This document shows, one piece after another, positions 8,897-17,959 of a DNA stretch of 64,000 nt. Origin of the DNA: Desulfosarcina ovata subsp. ovata (GTDB lineage: Bacteria; Desulfobacterota; Desulfobacteria; Desulfobacterales; Desulfosarcinaceae). Within the stretch, counting starts at the first letter, position 1, and the number at the start of each line of letters is the position of its first letter. The position numbers were made by a program, and so were the translations under genes. Below the pieces are notes generated by a model, which saw only the letters and a program-made list of their open reading frames with translations, did not search any database and was not told the DNA's origin. The stretch spans positions 5,861,724 through 5,925,723 of the forward strand of contig NZ_AP021879.1 of NCBI RefSeq assembly GCF_009689005.1, in the 5' to 3' direction.

Positions 8897-8957
8897 CCCT
8901 AACGTCAAGCTGTGCGGCGAGGGAACCGAGTCCGACACAAGTGATAGGTTAGCTGGT
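8897..8957 (-). other. Short attC site (about 60 bp)
   Basis: A compact attC: CCTAACGTC at one end, GTTAGCTGG at the other, with the imperfect stem AGCTGTGCGGCGAGGGAACC/GAGTCCGACACAAGT between. Its R'' (AGCTAAC) complements GTTAGCT at the start of the same cassette (9558-9564 region). The TPR gene's stop codon lies inside R''. Confidence 0.8.
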
Positions 8958-9548
8958 TATAATTCTGATTGCCTCTTTAACGTCAAATATTTCTTCGTCA
9001 ATACATTCCTGATCCGCGCCGTATGTTAATGCTTTTTTGAAACAATCGAGCGCTTCACTATACATTTCCTTCGATTTTAAGACTCTACCTAATTCTAAAT
9101 ATGCTTGGTCATTCAATCTACTTGTTGGCATATCAGTTACAGATCGAAAATATTTCTCTGCACTATCAAAGTCACCCTGAATGTTTAATATTTCGCCAAC
9201 ATGTTGATGGTGAAATGGATTTTTAGGTTCTTCATTTAGTGCCTTTCGATACCAACGTTCCGCTGTACGAAAATTTCCTTTCTCCTGATATAGATATCCA
9301 AGAGCACTGTAAGCTTTGGCAATTTCATATCCACTGTTTGGTAAGTTACGAATTGCCTTTTTTAATATTGATGTGGATTCATTGTAGCGATGAATTTCTG
9401 CATACATCATTCCAAGATAAACCATTGCGACGCCGTCATTCGGAAATTCTGAGAGATATCTTCTCGCTATCTCAATACCATATGCACTCTTTAACTCAGA
9501 CCAAGCATCTATTATTTCAGACAATCTTTTTTTGCGTATTTTTTCCAT
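8949..9548 (-). CDS. Tetratricopeptide-repeat protein (cassette gene)
   Basis: About 199 residues from ATG 9548; an upstream in-frame ATG at 9575 lies inside the neighbouring attC and is less likely. At least four TPR-like helix pairs are visible, with the usual pattern A..LG.....G....A...Y..AL (for example YSALGYLYQEKGNFRTAERW and AYLELGRVLKSKEMYSEALD). No signal peptide or enzymatic domain. TPR proteins are protein-interaction scaffolds; the partner here is unknown. Confidence 0.8.
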   Translation of the reverse strand: MEKIRKKRLSEIIDAWSELKSAYGIEIARRYLSEFPNDGVAMVYLGMMYAEIHRYNESTSILKKAIRNLPNSGYEIAKAYSALGYLYQEKGNFRTAERWYRKALNEEPKNPFHHQHVGEILNIQGDFDSAEKYFRSVTDMPTSRLNDQAYLELGRVLKSKEMYSEALDCFKKALTYGADQECIDEEIFDVKEAIRIITS

Positions 9549-9559
9549 ATTGCATATAG

Positions 9560-9689
9560 CTAACGATTGCTTCACCGGCCGGGCGGTGGGTAAGGGGGAT
9601 GGGTCAAAAAACTTTAGAAATAAATGAAAAAAAGGCTACCCAAAAAATGCCTGGACCCGCCCGGTCGAGTGTGAAAGCAGTGGTTATAC
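9560..9689 (-). other. attC site (CCGGCCGGGCGG type)
   Basis: About 128 bp: TAACGATTGCTTCACCGGCC at one end and CCGGTCGAGTGTGAAAGCAG then TGGTTATACG at the other. It closely resembles the attC at 23244. R'' (CGTATAAC) complements GTTATACG at the start of the same cassette at 11634-11641, on the far side of the IS66 insertion. Confidence 0.88.
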
Positions 9690-9772
9690 GGAAATTAATA
9701 ATACTCATCAAAAGCTTGCTCAATAATTTCTTTTCTTTTTTTCATCTTTTCCATTCTTTTATCAATGCTATC

Positions 9773-11359
9773 GTAAACGGTCACGGGGCTATTAGCTGAA
9801 GAGAGGCTTAGATCCAACTCACATCAACAGAGATGCCTGCAAAGTAACATTCCAGGCATTCGACTATAAACGGAAATGTGGCTTTATCTCTCAGTCGGCA
9901 GGTTTCTTTTACAGACAAGATTCGTTCGACCCAGCGGTTGCCTTTGTCGCTTTGCGTTCCCAGACTACATTTGCGCCATAGCACGCCAAAGCGCAGAGAG
10001 CGTTCGGCACGGTTGTTGGTGGGTTCGACGCCATCATGTTCGAGAAAGGTCCACAATGCGTCAATTTCTCGTATTATTTGCCTGGCCAGGCGACCGGCAC
10101 CGTCGGTGTCGTCTTCAAAAAGGCTGAGGATGAGCAACAAGGAGTTATAAAAACGCTCCCATTTTAAAGGTGGCGGTTTGTTTTTTGAAAATTCGATCAG
10201 GGTATTCAAATGTGCCAAGATTAACTTGCCGCCTCGCCTTTCGTTGAGTTTTCTACTCTCGATTAACGCCTTGGCCTTTCGGATCAAATGGGCCAGGCAG
10301 GTTTGCCGGCCATGGACCCATTTGCAATAAAGGCGATAACCATCGCTGATCAAGATGCCTTTCCAGTCGGCGATCAGTTCGAGAAAGGCCTGTTTGGATC
10401 TTTTCGGATCGATGCGGAAAAAGGCCACCATCGTATTGACCATTACCCAGAGCCATTGCAGATTGTGCTTTTTAAACCAACTGGTTTCATCGATGAAGTT
10501 GCACTCACTGCTGCGGGCCACCTGGCCGATACGCTCATAGGTGGAGGCAATGGCCTCGGAAGCGCGGTCGATAACCTTTTGGATCGTGCCGGTGGCGATT
10601 TTGATATCAAACACGGAGTGGACCAGTTGCTGCACATTTCTCCGACTCATGGCCTTGATACCACTCAGTTCGGCGATAAACGCACAAAACCGCGGGCCGT
10701 AGCCGGTGCTAAACGCCTCCGGAACCTGTGCTTTGACAATCTTGCCGCACCCAGGGCATTGACCTTGGTGCAGAACAAAATGGGTGATGTCCATCTCGAT
10801 TTCAGGCAATTCGATATGTTGGTGAGTATGAAAGGGTCGCAGATTATCCCAATCCGATGAATGGAGACCGCAACCGCAGCACTCGGGCATCACATTTTGA
10901 GTATTGTTGGGCGTTAGCAGCATTTGCCCATGCCCCGGGTGTCCTTTTTGTCCGCCCGGCTTGCGTTCGCCTTTGGGCTTTTCGCGTTTGGGTTTGTTAT
11001 AGGGCGGATCGGATGAGGGCGGTTTGCTGGAGTTGGTCGAGTTTTGGCGTTTTTGCTTTTCAAGCTTCTCGTTGTTTTTCTCCAGCTTGTCGTTTTGAGT
11101 TTTAATCGCCCGCAGCTCATCTTCCAAAGAAACGATGTACTGGCGTACCGGTTCAGCAGTAGCTTGCCAATCGGCATCTGAAATGGGTCTATCGGGCTTC
11201 ATGAAAAGCACGATAGCATACTAGAAATGGAAAGTCTAGATATTTTTAATTATTTCAATAAGTTATTGATTTTGTATAAAAATATTGAAATTACGAGAGG
11301 TTAGCGGAGCGAAAAAAGTGCGCCGGATTGAGCGCCCAATATACCCCGTGAACGCTTAC
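9773..11359 (-). mobile_element. IS66-family insertion sequence (single-gene, ISBst12-like)
   Basis: A 1587-bp element. Terminal inverted repeats read GTAAACGGTCACGGGG at the left and CCCCGTGAACGCTTAC at the right. It is flanked by an exact 8-bp target duplication, ATGCTATC (9765-9772 and 11360-11367), the length expected for IS66. Only the tnpC-type transposase is present, without the small tnpA/tnpB genes, as in the ISBst12 group. Confidence 0.95.
9808..11211 (-). CDS. IS66-family transposase (TnpC type)
   Basis: A 467-residue transposase. An N-terminal coiled coil (residues 25-60, rich in K/E/N) precedes a proline/lysine-rich linker (SSKPPSSDPPYNKPKREKP) and a zinc-binding region with CCGCG and CPGCGK. 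The catalytic DDE domain shows IDETSWF, then ISDGYRLYCKWVHGRQTCLAHLIRKAK and, near the end, EPTNNRAERSLR. Frame and termini are intact, so the element looks potentially active. Confidence 0.93.
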   Translation of the reverse strand: MLFMKPDRPISDADWQATAEPVRQYIVSLEDELRAIKTQNDKLEKNNEKLEKQKRQNSTNSSKPPSSDPPYNKPKREKPKGERKPGGQKGHPGHGQMLLTPNNTQNVMPECCGCGLHSSDWDNLRPFHTHQHIELPEIEMDITHFVLHQGQCPGCGKIVKAQVPEAFSTGYGPRFCAFIAELSGIKAMSRRNVQQLVHSVFDIKIATGTIQKVIDRASEAIASTYERIGQVARSSECNFIDETSWFKKHNLQWLWVMVNTMVAFFRIDPKRSKQAFLELIADWKGILISDGYRLYCKWVHGRQTCLAHLIRKAKALIESRKLNERRGGKLILAHLNTLIEFSKNKPPPLKWERFYNSLLLILSLFEDDTDGAGRLARQIIREIDALWTFLEHDGVEPTNNRAERSLRFGVLWRKCSLGTQSDKGNRWVERILSVKETCRLRDKATFPFIVECLECYFAGISVDVSWI

Positions 11360-11367
11360 ATGCTATC
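11356..11367. repeat. Right IS66 end and target duplication
   Basis: The last IS bases TTAC precede the second copy of ATGCTATC (11360-11367). The match with 9765-9772 is exact, and removing one copy restores the interrupted cassette gene. Confidence 0.9.
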
Positions 11368-11636
11368 AGTGTATTGCTTTAATTCAGCCTCATCTTTAAT
11401 AAGATAATATCCACGGCTACTACCTCCGATTGGTATCCTTAATTTCTCAATGGCTTCGCGAATGAGGTTTCGTACTTGAACGTGGGTTGCATCCTCTTGG
11501 ATACCGATTTGGGGGCCAATATCTCCAGAACTTATCTGATTTTCTTTTCCGACATGATTTTCAAGTATTTCTTTTATTTTGTTTAGCTGATCCATAGACA
11601 TTTTCTCTACCCCCCTATTACTTTTTGGTACGACGT

Positions 11637-11766
11637 ATAACGTGAAAGTGAGGGGCCGGGAGATTAAAACTTGAGGCCTTCATTATATTTACTGGATGTC
11701 AATTACCGACATACGTTAAAAAATGCACGGCTTCTCCCGGTCCCACTCAACTGACTGGTTCGCCGC
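11637..11766 (-). other. attC site (GGGGCCGGG type)
   Basis: TAACGTGAAAGTGAGGGGCC at one side, TCTCCCGGTCCCACTCAACT then GACTGGTTCGCC at the other. R'' (GGCGAAC) is the exact complement of GTTCGCC at the start of its own cassette near 12053-12059. Confidence 0.9.
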
Positions 11767-11775
11767 AGGCGGCGG

Positions 11776-12033
11776 TCATAGTCTTTTACCCCACCGCAAC
11801 TCGGGTTTTTCTCCCTTTTTCCAACATATGAAAAGTAAGATTCCAGTAAGAATGAAGACATAAATAATAAAGGGAATAACCAACCAAGGAGATCGCTTTA
11901 TAAAGAGCACGCCAATAATCACAAGAACGATATAGACCAAGAAAACAATCCATCCTTGCCAAGTAGCAGGCAGGCCCCACCCGATTCCATATTTCATTGC
12001 AGGAAACCAGATATCTTTATCATTCTTATTCAT
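11776..12033 (-). CDS. Small membrane protein (cassette gene)
   Basis: An 85-residue protein from ATG 12033, preceded by a weak GGTGAAA; a longer frame from 12072 would begin inside the attC. Two hydrophobic segments (about residues 15-38 and 42-65) are followed by a basic tail KKGEKPELRWGKRL. This looks like a two-span inner-membrane protein. Family and function unknown; small hydrophobic proteins are common in integron cassettes. Confidence 0.65.
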   Translation of the reverse strand: MNKNDKDIWFPAMKYGIGWGLPATWQGWIVFLVYIVLVIIGVLFIKRSPWLVIPFIIYVFILTGILLFICWKKGEKPELRWGKRL

Positions 12034-12053
12034 AATATTTTCACCGCATAAGT

Positions 12054-12117
12054 TGGCGAACGGGTTTTTCACAGGCGCCTGTTGTTTGGCGTCCTGTGCA
12101 AAAATGGGTTATGCGAG
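12054..12117 (-). other. Short attC site
   Basis: GCGAACGGGTTTTTCACAGG pairs with CCTGTGCAAAAATGGGTTAT across a short loop. R'' (TCGCATAAC) is the exact nine-base complement of GTTATGCGA at the start of the cassette near 13257-13265. This shows that the two genes at 12119-13215 share one cassette. Confidence 0.9.
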
Positions 12118-12118
12118 T

Positions 12119-12769
12119 TTAATATTTAACATTAAGGGATAATAATGCTGCAATAATTTTATTTCTTTCACTTTCATTGCTCGCACATATGATCATTGTT
12201 CCAGAATAGTTGTCTTGATAATTAATCATATATTCATTCGAGGCACCCACAATAAAAACACAATTTATGTATTTTTCGATATTGAAAGCTTCCGGAATTC
12301 CTATATGTTGTGGAGGATTCGTATCACATTTCTTCTGCTTGTTTAAGACGAAAACGAAATTACCTTCTTTAATAAAAAGTGACTGATACAAACAACATTC
12401 AGGAGGACGAAAGGGACTAGTATCCATAAAAGCTCGCCTATGCCATTTATAATGGTATTCATAGTATGGGATTGCTATCTTCATGTTTTGGAATTCAGTA
12501 TATATTTTCTCCCCATTTTGCTTATAAATCCATGGTTTTTCTGTCCATCCATTCTCCATATTTTTTTTTAAAATATTTTTTGAAATTTCATCAGGCATTA
12601 ACACCTCGTTTTTTATCCCTGAAGGGATATCGTATATCCGTGATGCAGATGGCGTAGTTGGGGAATCCGGTAGACTTCTATTTAAATAGCAGCCAACAAG
12701 AGTAACTTGTAGCATAATAATGACAATGATAAAACAAAAGCATTTTAGAAAATAATTACGAATTCTCAT
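12119..12769 (-). CDS. Lipoprotein of unknown function (second gene of a two-gene cassette)
   Basis: A 216-residue protein with a lipoprotein signal peptide: basic start MRIRNYFLK, hydrophobic core, and the lipobox LVGC with cysteine at residue 27. The mature part has no family I recognise. Its stop is immediately before the attC. It lies 20 bases downstream of the 141-residue membrane protein gene with no attC between them, so the two are cotranscribed and move together. Together they look like an envelope-associated pair. Confidence 0.75.
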   Translation of the reverse strand: MRIRNYFLKCFCFIIVIIMLQVTLVGCYLNRSLPDSPTTPSASRIYDIPSGIKNEVLMPDEISKNILKKNMENGWTEKPWIYKQNGEKIYTEFQNMKIAIPYYEYHYKWHRRAFMDTSPFRPPECCLYQSLFIKEGNFVFVLNKQKKCDTNPPQHIGIPEAFNIEKYINCVFIVGASNEYMINYQDNYSGTMIICASNESERNKIIAALLSLNVKY

Positions 12770-12789
12770 TATTCCTCCAACAATTTATT

Positions 12790-13215
12790 TTACCTAGAAA
12801 TTAGAACTATATCGTTTTCATTGATTTCATTTATTCTTTTAGGAACAATGGCCGAAAATATGTTATCTTTCTGTTTTGATAGAATTATATGGACAATATC
12901 ATTGTTTTTTAGCTTTATATAAAGAAGCGGATCGTTAGGCATAACAGAATCTGAGTTAAATAGCACATATCCGTGTTTTATCTCTGTTATCTTTCCAATT
13001 GGTAGTAGATTAGCTTCATCCGGAGGAAAAATTATTTTTTTATCATTTAAGTGGATATTTCCTAAAATATATGTTGCACAAAATATAAAAATACAAAATG
13101 CAAATAAATACCAAAATTTACTTTTAGATAGCGATAAGAAAAATGAAATTATGGTACAAACAGCAGCCAGCCCAGATAGAGCAGGGTGGCTAAAGATACT
13201 TAATAAACTGTCCAT
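12790..13215 (-). CDS. Membrane protein of unknown function (first gene of a two-gene cassette)
   Basis: A 141-residue protein with two closely spaced hydrophobic helices at about residues 12-30 and 34-54, followed by an 85-residue soluble part predicted to be mainly beta (IGKITEIKHGYVLFN, NDIVHIILSKQ, ENDIVLIS). The topology suggests a membrane hairpin carrying a small beta domain. No family recognised. Confidence 0.7.
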   Translation of the reverse strand: MDSLLSIFSHPALSGLAAVCTIISFFLSLSKSKFWYLFAFCIFIFCATYILGNIHLNDKKIIFPPDEANLLPIGKITEIKHGYVLFNSDSVMPNDPLLYIKLKNNDIVHIILSKQKDNIFSAIVPKRINEINENDIVLISR

Positions 13216-13260
13216 GGCTATCCTCTTAATCGATATCCTTTAAATGATTTGGTTGCATCG

Positions 13261-13337
13261 CATAACGCAAAATTCAGCGGTTTGCGGGGCGTAGCGCAGC
13301 GGAGCCCTGCAAATCCGCTGGAATGATTTGTTGGCCG
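13261..13337 (-). other. attC site of the flavoprotein cassette
   Basis: AACGCAAAATTCAGCGGTTT and AAATCCGCTGGAATGATTTG form the outer stem; the inner stem is GCGGGGC/GCGGAGCCC-like around GTAGCGCAGC. R'' (GGCCAAC) is the exact complement of GTTGGCC at the other end of the cassette (15788-15794), on the far side of IS1111 copy 2. Confidence 0.9.
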
Positions 13338-14009
13338 TTTACATTTTCTTTAAGGCTTGAGCGATTTTTCTTCCCAGTTCTGTGGCTGCTTCAATTGCTA
13401 TTGATTGGTTTTCAAATGTTTTTATACCAACCGAATTGACAGTTGCATTTTCTCCATAAAGCATTTTAATACCAGACATTTTGCATTCATCCCCACTCCC
13501 ACATTTAACACATGGAACATTCCCTTGTATTTTCACCGCACCTACAAAGTTCATCCCTTCTTCCATCATATAAAACTGAACAGCGTTAACACCCATTTGG
13601 CATGCAGGCGGCAACGCGTCATTATCTTCTGAGACACAACACGTGATGACCGCACCTCCTGGTTTGGTAGCCATAAATCCATGTTTATGACGTAATGGAT
13701 ACAAGCGTTCTATAAATGCCTTTGTCCGAGAATCAAGTGTGGAATATGGAGTGAATCCCGCTATTACTAACGCATCAGCTTTTTTTGCTTTTTCAGCTAA
13801 CTCAACACCGTCATCTTTTATAACACATTGATTGGTTTCGAGACATCCCAAGCATGCTCTGCAAGGAGCCACGGTATAATCTATTAGACAATATGGTTGA
13901 ACGTTAGCCACCGCGGCAATAAAAAGGCCTGCCAAACCTTGAAAACGTGGGTTATAGTAAGCGTTCGTTAACAACCCTAACTACAGAGCCAAAATCAAGG
14001 AGGCAGGCC

Positions 14010-15128
14010 GTGAAAAAGATTGTAAAGTATGTTGGTTTGGATGTCCACAAAGATTCGATTACCATTGCTATCGCCGATGAAGGACGTGACGGAAACGTTC
14101 GAGTGTATGGAAAAATCAGCAACGACCTGGGGCAGATTGATAACGTCATGCGAAAACTGATTTCACAAAACGCCGAATTGCATTGTGTTTATGAAGCAGG
14201 TCCATGCGGATATCCAATCTACAGGCATTTAACAAGCAAGGGAATCGATTGCGTTGTCGTTGCTCCGGCGCTGATCCCCAAAAAAACCGGTGATCGGGTT
14301 AAAAACGATCGCCGAGATGCAACCCACCTGGCGACGCTCCACCGTTCCGGAGAACTGACGCCGGTGTATGTCCCCGATCAGGCCGATGAAGCACTTCGTG
14401 ACCTGGTACGTGCACGAAAAGACATCCAAATATCGCTCCGCAAAGTCAAACAACAGATCAATGCCTTTTTATTGCGACAAGGGATCAATTATCCAGGTAA
14501 AAGCAAATGGAGTAAAGCGCATTTAAATTGGCTGGCGGATCTGAAGATGCCGCATCCGGCCCAGCACATTGCCCTTACCGAATACCTGGACGCCATGGGA
14601 GACCATGAGGCCCGCGTTAAGCGCATCGAAAAAGCGATTGAGCAATGTTGCCAAACCAGTCGATTGCTTCCGGTTATCGAGGCTCTGCAAGCGCTCAGGG
14701 GGATTTCTTTGCTCAGCGCGGTGACCGTCGTCGCTGAACTGGGGGATCTGAGCCGTTTCGATACGCCGGCACAGCTGATGGCCTATTTGGGTCTGATCCC
14801 ATCGGAGCATTCAAGCGGTGGCACCATCAAAAAAGGCCCCATTACCAAAACCGGCAATACCCATGCCCGCAGGACGTTGATCGAATCGGCTCAGGCCTAT
14901 CGTATGCCGGCCCGGAAAAGTAAGGCGATCCGTAAACGCCAGGAAGGCTTGCCGGACGATGTTTTGGATATTGCCTGGAATGCACAGCTACGACTATGCC
15001 ACCGCTACCGCAGGTTGATTGCAAAGGGCAAAAACCATAACGTGGTCATCACCGCGATTGCACGCGAGTTGGCCGGTTTCATCTGGGCCATTGCCCGGGC
15101 TGTTCCAATCGTGGCCGCTGAAAGATGA
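14010..15128 (+). CDS. IS110-family transposase, copy 2
   Basis: A 372-residue DEDD/serine transposase with the same domains as copy 1 (VGLDVHKDS, KNDRRDATHLA, YLGLIPSEHSSGG). The equivalent start codon here is GTG at 14010 instead of ATG, with the same AAGGAGG ahead. Substitutions relative to copy 1 cluster around residues 150-180 (for example KWSKAHLNWLADLKMPHP). Confidence 0.93.
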   Translation: MKKIVKYVGLDVHKDSITIAIADEGRDGNVRVYGKISNDLGQIDNVMRKLISQNAELHCVYEAGPCGYPIYRHLTSKGIDCVVVAPALIPKKTGDRVKNDRRDATHLATLHRSGELTPVYVPDQADEALRDLVRARKDIQISLRKVKQQINAFLLRQGINYPGKSKWSKAHLNWLADLKMPHPAQHIALTEYLDAMGDHEARVKRIEKAIEQCCQTSRLLPVIEALQALRGISLLSAVTVVAELGDLSRFDTPAQLMAYLGLIPSEHSSGGTIKKGPITKTGNTHARRTLIESAQAYRMPARKSKAIRKRQEGLPDDVLDIAWNAQLRLCHRYRRLIAKGKNHNVVITAIARELAGFIWAIARAVPIVAAER

Positions 15129-15379
15129 TTTGTTATAGCGTGGAAACCCAGGCCTATCAAGGCCAAGCCCTAAAGGGTGCTCCCTAAGGTCGCAGCCTTG
15201 ACAGCCCTGACTTTCCACGCTGGGTGGGAATTAGCGACGGCGAGAGAAGCGCGACTGTTGCTCCGGCTCAAGAAGCTGGATAAGTACTTCTCTATAATCG
15301 ATGATGCAAATAGAAAAAGAACTTATTGATTTTAAAAATGCTCAAGAAAGGATCGGCTTTATCAAAGAACAAATATAGC

Positions 15380-15579
15380 CATCGAGCTTTTGGATAGGGG
15401 CGCGGTCGCGGTTTGGAGAACCCTCGAAAAAGCTATCGGAATAGGCCTTCAGGCCGAAACTCCCGTCTTTAGACCGAGGCAGCTCCACGACGAAGCCTAG
15501 TCAGGCGGTATCCAATCCGCGAATATCAGAGTGCTCTACCGTCGTTATTGCAGACCCCGCCTCTATCCAAACGCTCGAT
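15380..15579 (+). ncRNA. Candidate bridge RNA of IS1111 copy 2
   Basis: Equivalent to 7561-7760 of copy 1, with the same long closing stem and the AAAAAGCTAT stretch. The only difference I noticed over this interval is G at 15504 where copy 1 has T at 7685, next to the GCGG/CCGC hairpin. Confidence 0.58.
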
Positions 15580-15789
15580 GAAAATTATTGGCCCAAGTTT
15601 TTTGGGTATGGATAGGTTTTTCTCTTGACAAGTGTTCAACCATATCAGCTTAATGAATTCTGTTTCGCATTCTGTTGCATTCAGAACCGCTTTAAGGGCT
15701 CTATCCGTGTTGCTATTTTTTATTGGAGATCCCGACACACCTAGTACTTTCATTTTTTTTCTCCTTTCAATTGTGCTCTATCATTGAGG

Positions 15790-15881
15790 CCAACGCCTTG
15801 CTCAGCGGCAGTTTAAAGCGTCACTTTTTTTGCGTAAGCAAAAAAAGTGACGCTTTAAACTGTCCGCTGGAGCTATTTGTT
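15790..15881 (-). other. attC site with long perfect stem, R'' interrupted by a group II intron
   Basis: CCAACGCCTTGCTCAGCGG leads into a 25-bp perfect palindrome around GTAA (CAGTTTAAAGCG..CGCTTTAAACTG), then TCCGCTGGAGCTATTTGTT. Here the intron starts. The missing R'' bases AAATGC are at 17960-17965, beyond the intron; joined they give GCATTTAAC on the minus strand, the exact complement of GTTAAATGC at the other end of this cassette (18694-18702). Confidence 0.92.
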
Positions 15882-17959
15882 GTGTGCCGGGCACGGCACA
15901 CATCTTAAAAGTGAGCCAAGCATATCAGTCGGTTGGATCGCTTGGCAAGTCTTAGACCCAGCCCGATGGAGGCGAAGGGTGTAGCGACATGGCAACTGGG
16001 TATCCGGCAACGGTGCCTGGGGAGGAAGCCGCCCTGCTGCGGCAGGGCCGTCGCGAAGGTACGGGGTGACGAACAGAAATCGAGTCAGGCGCGCATCTGT
16101 GGGACCAGCCTGCAACACAAGGTTAAGTCCTCTATCCATCTCAGGCAGTGCTCGTATACTCGGCGCTTACGTACCGAAAGATGTGTGTTTACCCCGGGAG
16201 GCCCGCTGCATCTCGGGACTTGTCGTGTGAAATTGCCGGTAGGGGGGATTCCGGCCACCAAAACCCCCGGCATCGTCGGAAGACCGGCTCCTGACCGGCG
16301 ATGAGCCAAACTCCGCTATGGAGAGGGACACGAAACCAAAGGATCCGGCGGCGGCAGATGATCCGAGTGAGCAAACCGCAAGGTGCGCCCACCGTGCAGC
16401 GGGAGTCAGCAGAGGGCATAATGTAACCGGAGGAAACGAGATGCGCGAGCTACCCGCGGGTCAAGCGTAACAGGAGGCTCACCCCGGTGAAAGGCCCGAA
16501 CGGTGCCCGGCCCGAATGGTACGGGTAAATGAAAATGACCATTAGGAGACGTGTACTTATGAACATAAAGCCACAGCAGATGGAAATGTTTGTAGCGTCG
16601 CGGCTTGCCGAAAGTCTGGGAGGCAGAGAGCAGTTGTTGGAGTTGATTCTCGAACGACGTAATGTGCTCAGAGCAATGAACCAGGTCGTTGCCAATAAAG
16701 GCGCCCCGGGTGTGGACGGCATGAAAACCAACCACTTGAAAGGGTACCTGAAAAGGCACTGGCCGAAGATCAAGCAGGACCTGCTAAATGGGGATTATCG
16801 TCCCTTACCGGTCAGAAGGAAGGAGATCGACAAACCGGATGGCGGTGTCCGCCTGCTTGGTATCCCCACGGTATTGGACCGCCTTATCCAACAGACGATA
16901 GCTCAGGTATTGGAGCAGATCTGGGACCCGACCTTTTCTGAGTACAGCTACGGATTCAGACCAGGACGATCAGCCCATGACGCTGTCCTACAAGCCAAAG
17001 GCTATCTGCTGGACGGGTACACCCACGTGGTTGACATGGATTTGTCCAAGTTTTTTGACCGAGTTAACCACGACCGGCTTTTAAGCCGGCTGGCCACCAG
17101 GGTCCGGGACAAACGGGTCTTGAAATTGATCCGCCGGTACCTTACGGCCGGAACGATGATCGGGGGGCTTGTCAGTCCCAGCATAGAAGGAACGCCCCAG
17201 GGTGGTCCTCTGTCGCCGTTGCTCTCCAACATCGTACTCGATGAACTGGATAAGGAATTGGAGAAGCGGGGTCACCAATTCGTCAGGTATGCTGACGACT
17301 TCAGGATCTACTGCAAAAGCCGGAAAGCCGCCGAGCGTGTGAACAAGAGCATCACGAAGTTCATCACCGCGAAGCTCAAGCTCAAGGTGAACGAGGAGAA
17401 AAGCGCAGTGAGCCGACCATGGCTCCGCAAATTCCTGGGATTTACCTTTATCAGTATGTGTGGACAGACCAAGATCCGGATCCACCGGAAAACAATTTCA
17501 CGTTTCAAGGAGCGAGTCCGGGAACTGACGAACCGTAATCAAGGGAGAAGTCTGAGCCAGATTATCAAAGATCTGAATCAGTACCTGATTGGCTGGTGGA
17601 ACTATTATCGCCTGACAGAAGCCAGGCACCTGTTCAAGTCACTCAATGGCTGGATCATCCGCCGGCTGCGGTGCGTTGTCTGGAAACAATGGAAAAACCC
17701 CAGGACCAAGGTCCGAAACCTCAAAAAGCTTGGCATTGCGCATAAGGACGCCATGCTTTGCGGTAACGCCCGCAAAAAGTACTGGCGCATGAGCAAGGTC
17801 AAGTGGGTGATATTTGCTCTACCAAACCGTTACTTCTTCGAACGAGGACTATTCCTGCCTGCTCAATAACCTTCCTGATCAGCCGAACCGCCTTGGTACG
17901 CGATCCGTATGCCGGGTGGTGTGGGAGGGGGTGGCCGCGAGGCTACTCCCTATCCCGAT
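15882..17959 (+). mobile_element. Group IIC-attC intron
   Basis: A 2078-bp intron. The 5' end is GTGTGCC directly after the exon sequence ATTTGTT. The ORF encodes a class C-type reverse transcriptase. A domain V-like segment with AGCCGAACCGCC lies at about 17880-17930, and the end is CCCGAT at 17959. Introns of this group are known to insert into attC sites in the orientation opposite to the cassettes, as here. Excision restores both the attC R'' box and the TAA stop of the adjacent DUF2971 gene. Confidence 0.92.
16559..17869 (+). CDS. ltrA: Group II intron reverse transcriptase/maturase (class C type)
   Basis: About 436 residues from ATG 16559; an in-frame ATG at 16529 is possible, but AGGAG lies just upstream of the later one. 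The reverse transcriptase domain runs from NKGAPGVDGM through YSYGFRPGRSAHDAV to the catalytic FVRYADDFRIY. The maturase (X/GIIM) domain has LNQYLIGWWNYY and WKQWKNPRTK. There is no HNH endonuclease domain, in line with class C introns, which lack it. The frame is intact. Confidence 0.93.
   Translation: MNIKPQQMEMFVASRLAESLGGREQLLELILERRNVLRAMNQVVANKGAPGVDGMKTNHLKGYLKRHWPKIKQDLLNGDYRPLPVRRKEIDKPDGGVRLLGIPTVLDRLIQQTIAQVLEQIWDPTFSEYSYGFRPGRSAHDAVLQAKGYLLDGYTHVVDMDLSKFFDRVNHDRLLSRLATRVRDKRVLKLIRRYLTAGTMIGGLVSPSIEGTPQGGPLSPLLSNIVLDELDKELEKRGHQFVRYADDFRIYCKSRKAAERVNKSITKFITAKLKLKVNEEKSAVSRPWLRKFLGFTFISMCGQTKIRIHRKTISRFKERVRELTNRNQGRSLSQIIKDLNQYLIGWWNYYRLTEARHLFKSLNGWIIRRLRCVVWKQWKNPRTKVRNLKKLGIAHKDAMLCGNARKKYWRMSKVKWVIFALPNRYFFERGLFLPAQ

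Larger units (their letters stand above)
9695..11601 (-). pseudogene. Cassette gene split by IS66 (winged-helix-like small protein)
   Basis: The 5' part is 11601-11368 and the 3' part 9772-9695. Removing the IS and one 8-bp duplication gives exactly 312 bases, a 103-residue protein that continues ..QYTDSIDKRMEKMKKRKE and ends FDEYY. As it stands the frame stops just inside the IS after residue 81. The first 75 residues look like a small helix-turn-helix fold with the ending SSRGYYLIKDEAEL, reminiscent of DNA-binding winged-helix proteins, followed by a basic helix. Function unknown. Confidence 0.8.
13888..15648 (+). mobile_element. IS110-family (IS1111 subgroup) insertion sequence, copy 2
   Basis: 1761 bp, the same length and orientation as copy 1, with the same subterminal repeat ATATGGTTGAAC and AG cores at 13886-13887 and 15647-15648. 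The deduced empty site is TTAGCTTAAT. The 5' leader differs slightly from copy 1 and the transposase differs by a few residues, so the two are separate insertions and not a fresh duplication. Confidence 0.9.
13339..15753 (-). pseudogene. NADPH-dependent FMN reductase/iron-sulfur flavoprotein gene split by IS1111 copy 2
   Basis: The N-terminal part (15753-15649) begins MKVLGVSGSPIKNSNTDRA, the phosphate-binding start of flavodoxin-fold reductases. The C-terminal part (13885-13339) opens with DYTVAPCRACLGC, the cysteine pattern of iron-sulfur flavoproteins, and has more cysteines near VPCVKCGSGDEC. Removing the element with one AG core gives 654 bases, a 217-residue frame reading ..EFIKLIDYTVAPC. 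The insertion is therefore recent and clean. A hybrid starting inside the IS could express the C-terminal part, but without the FMN phosphate loop it should be inactive. Confidence 0.88.

Noticed and set aside
15882..16500. Small genes in the 5' part of the IIC intron
   Set aside because: The region is the structured domain I-III part of the intron; frames there run in several directions without ribosome-binding sites.
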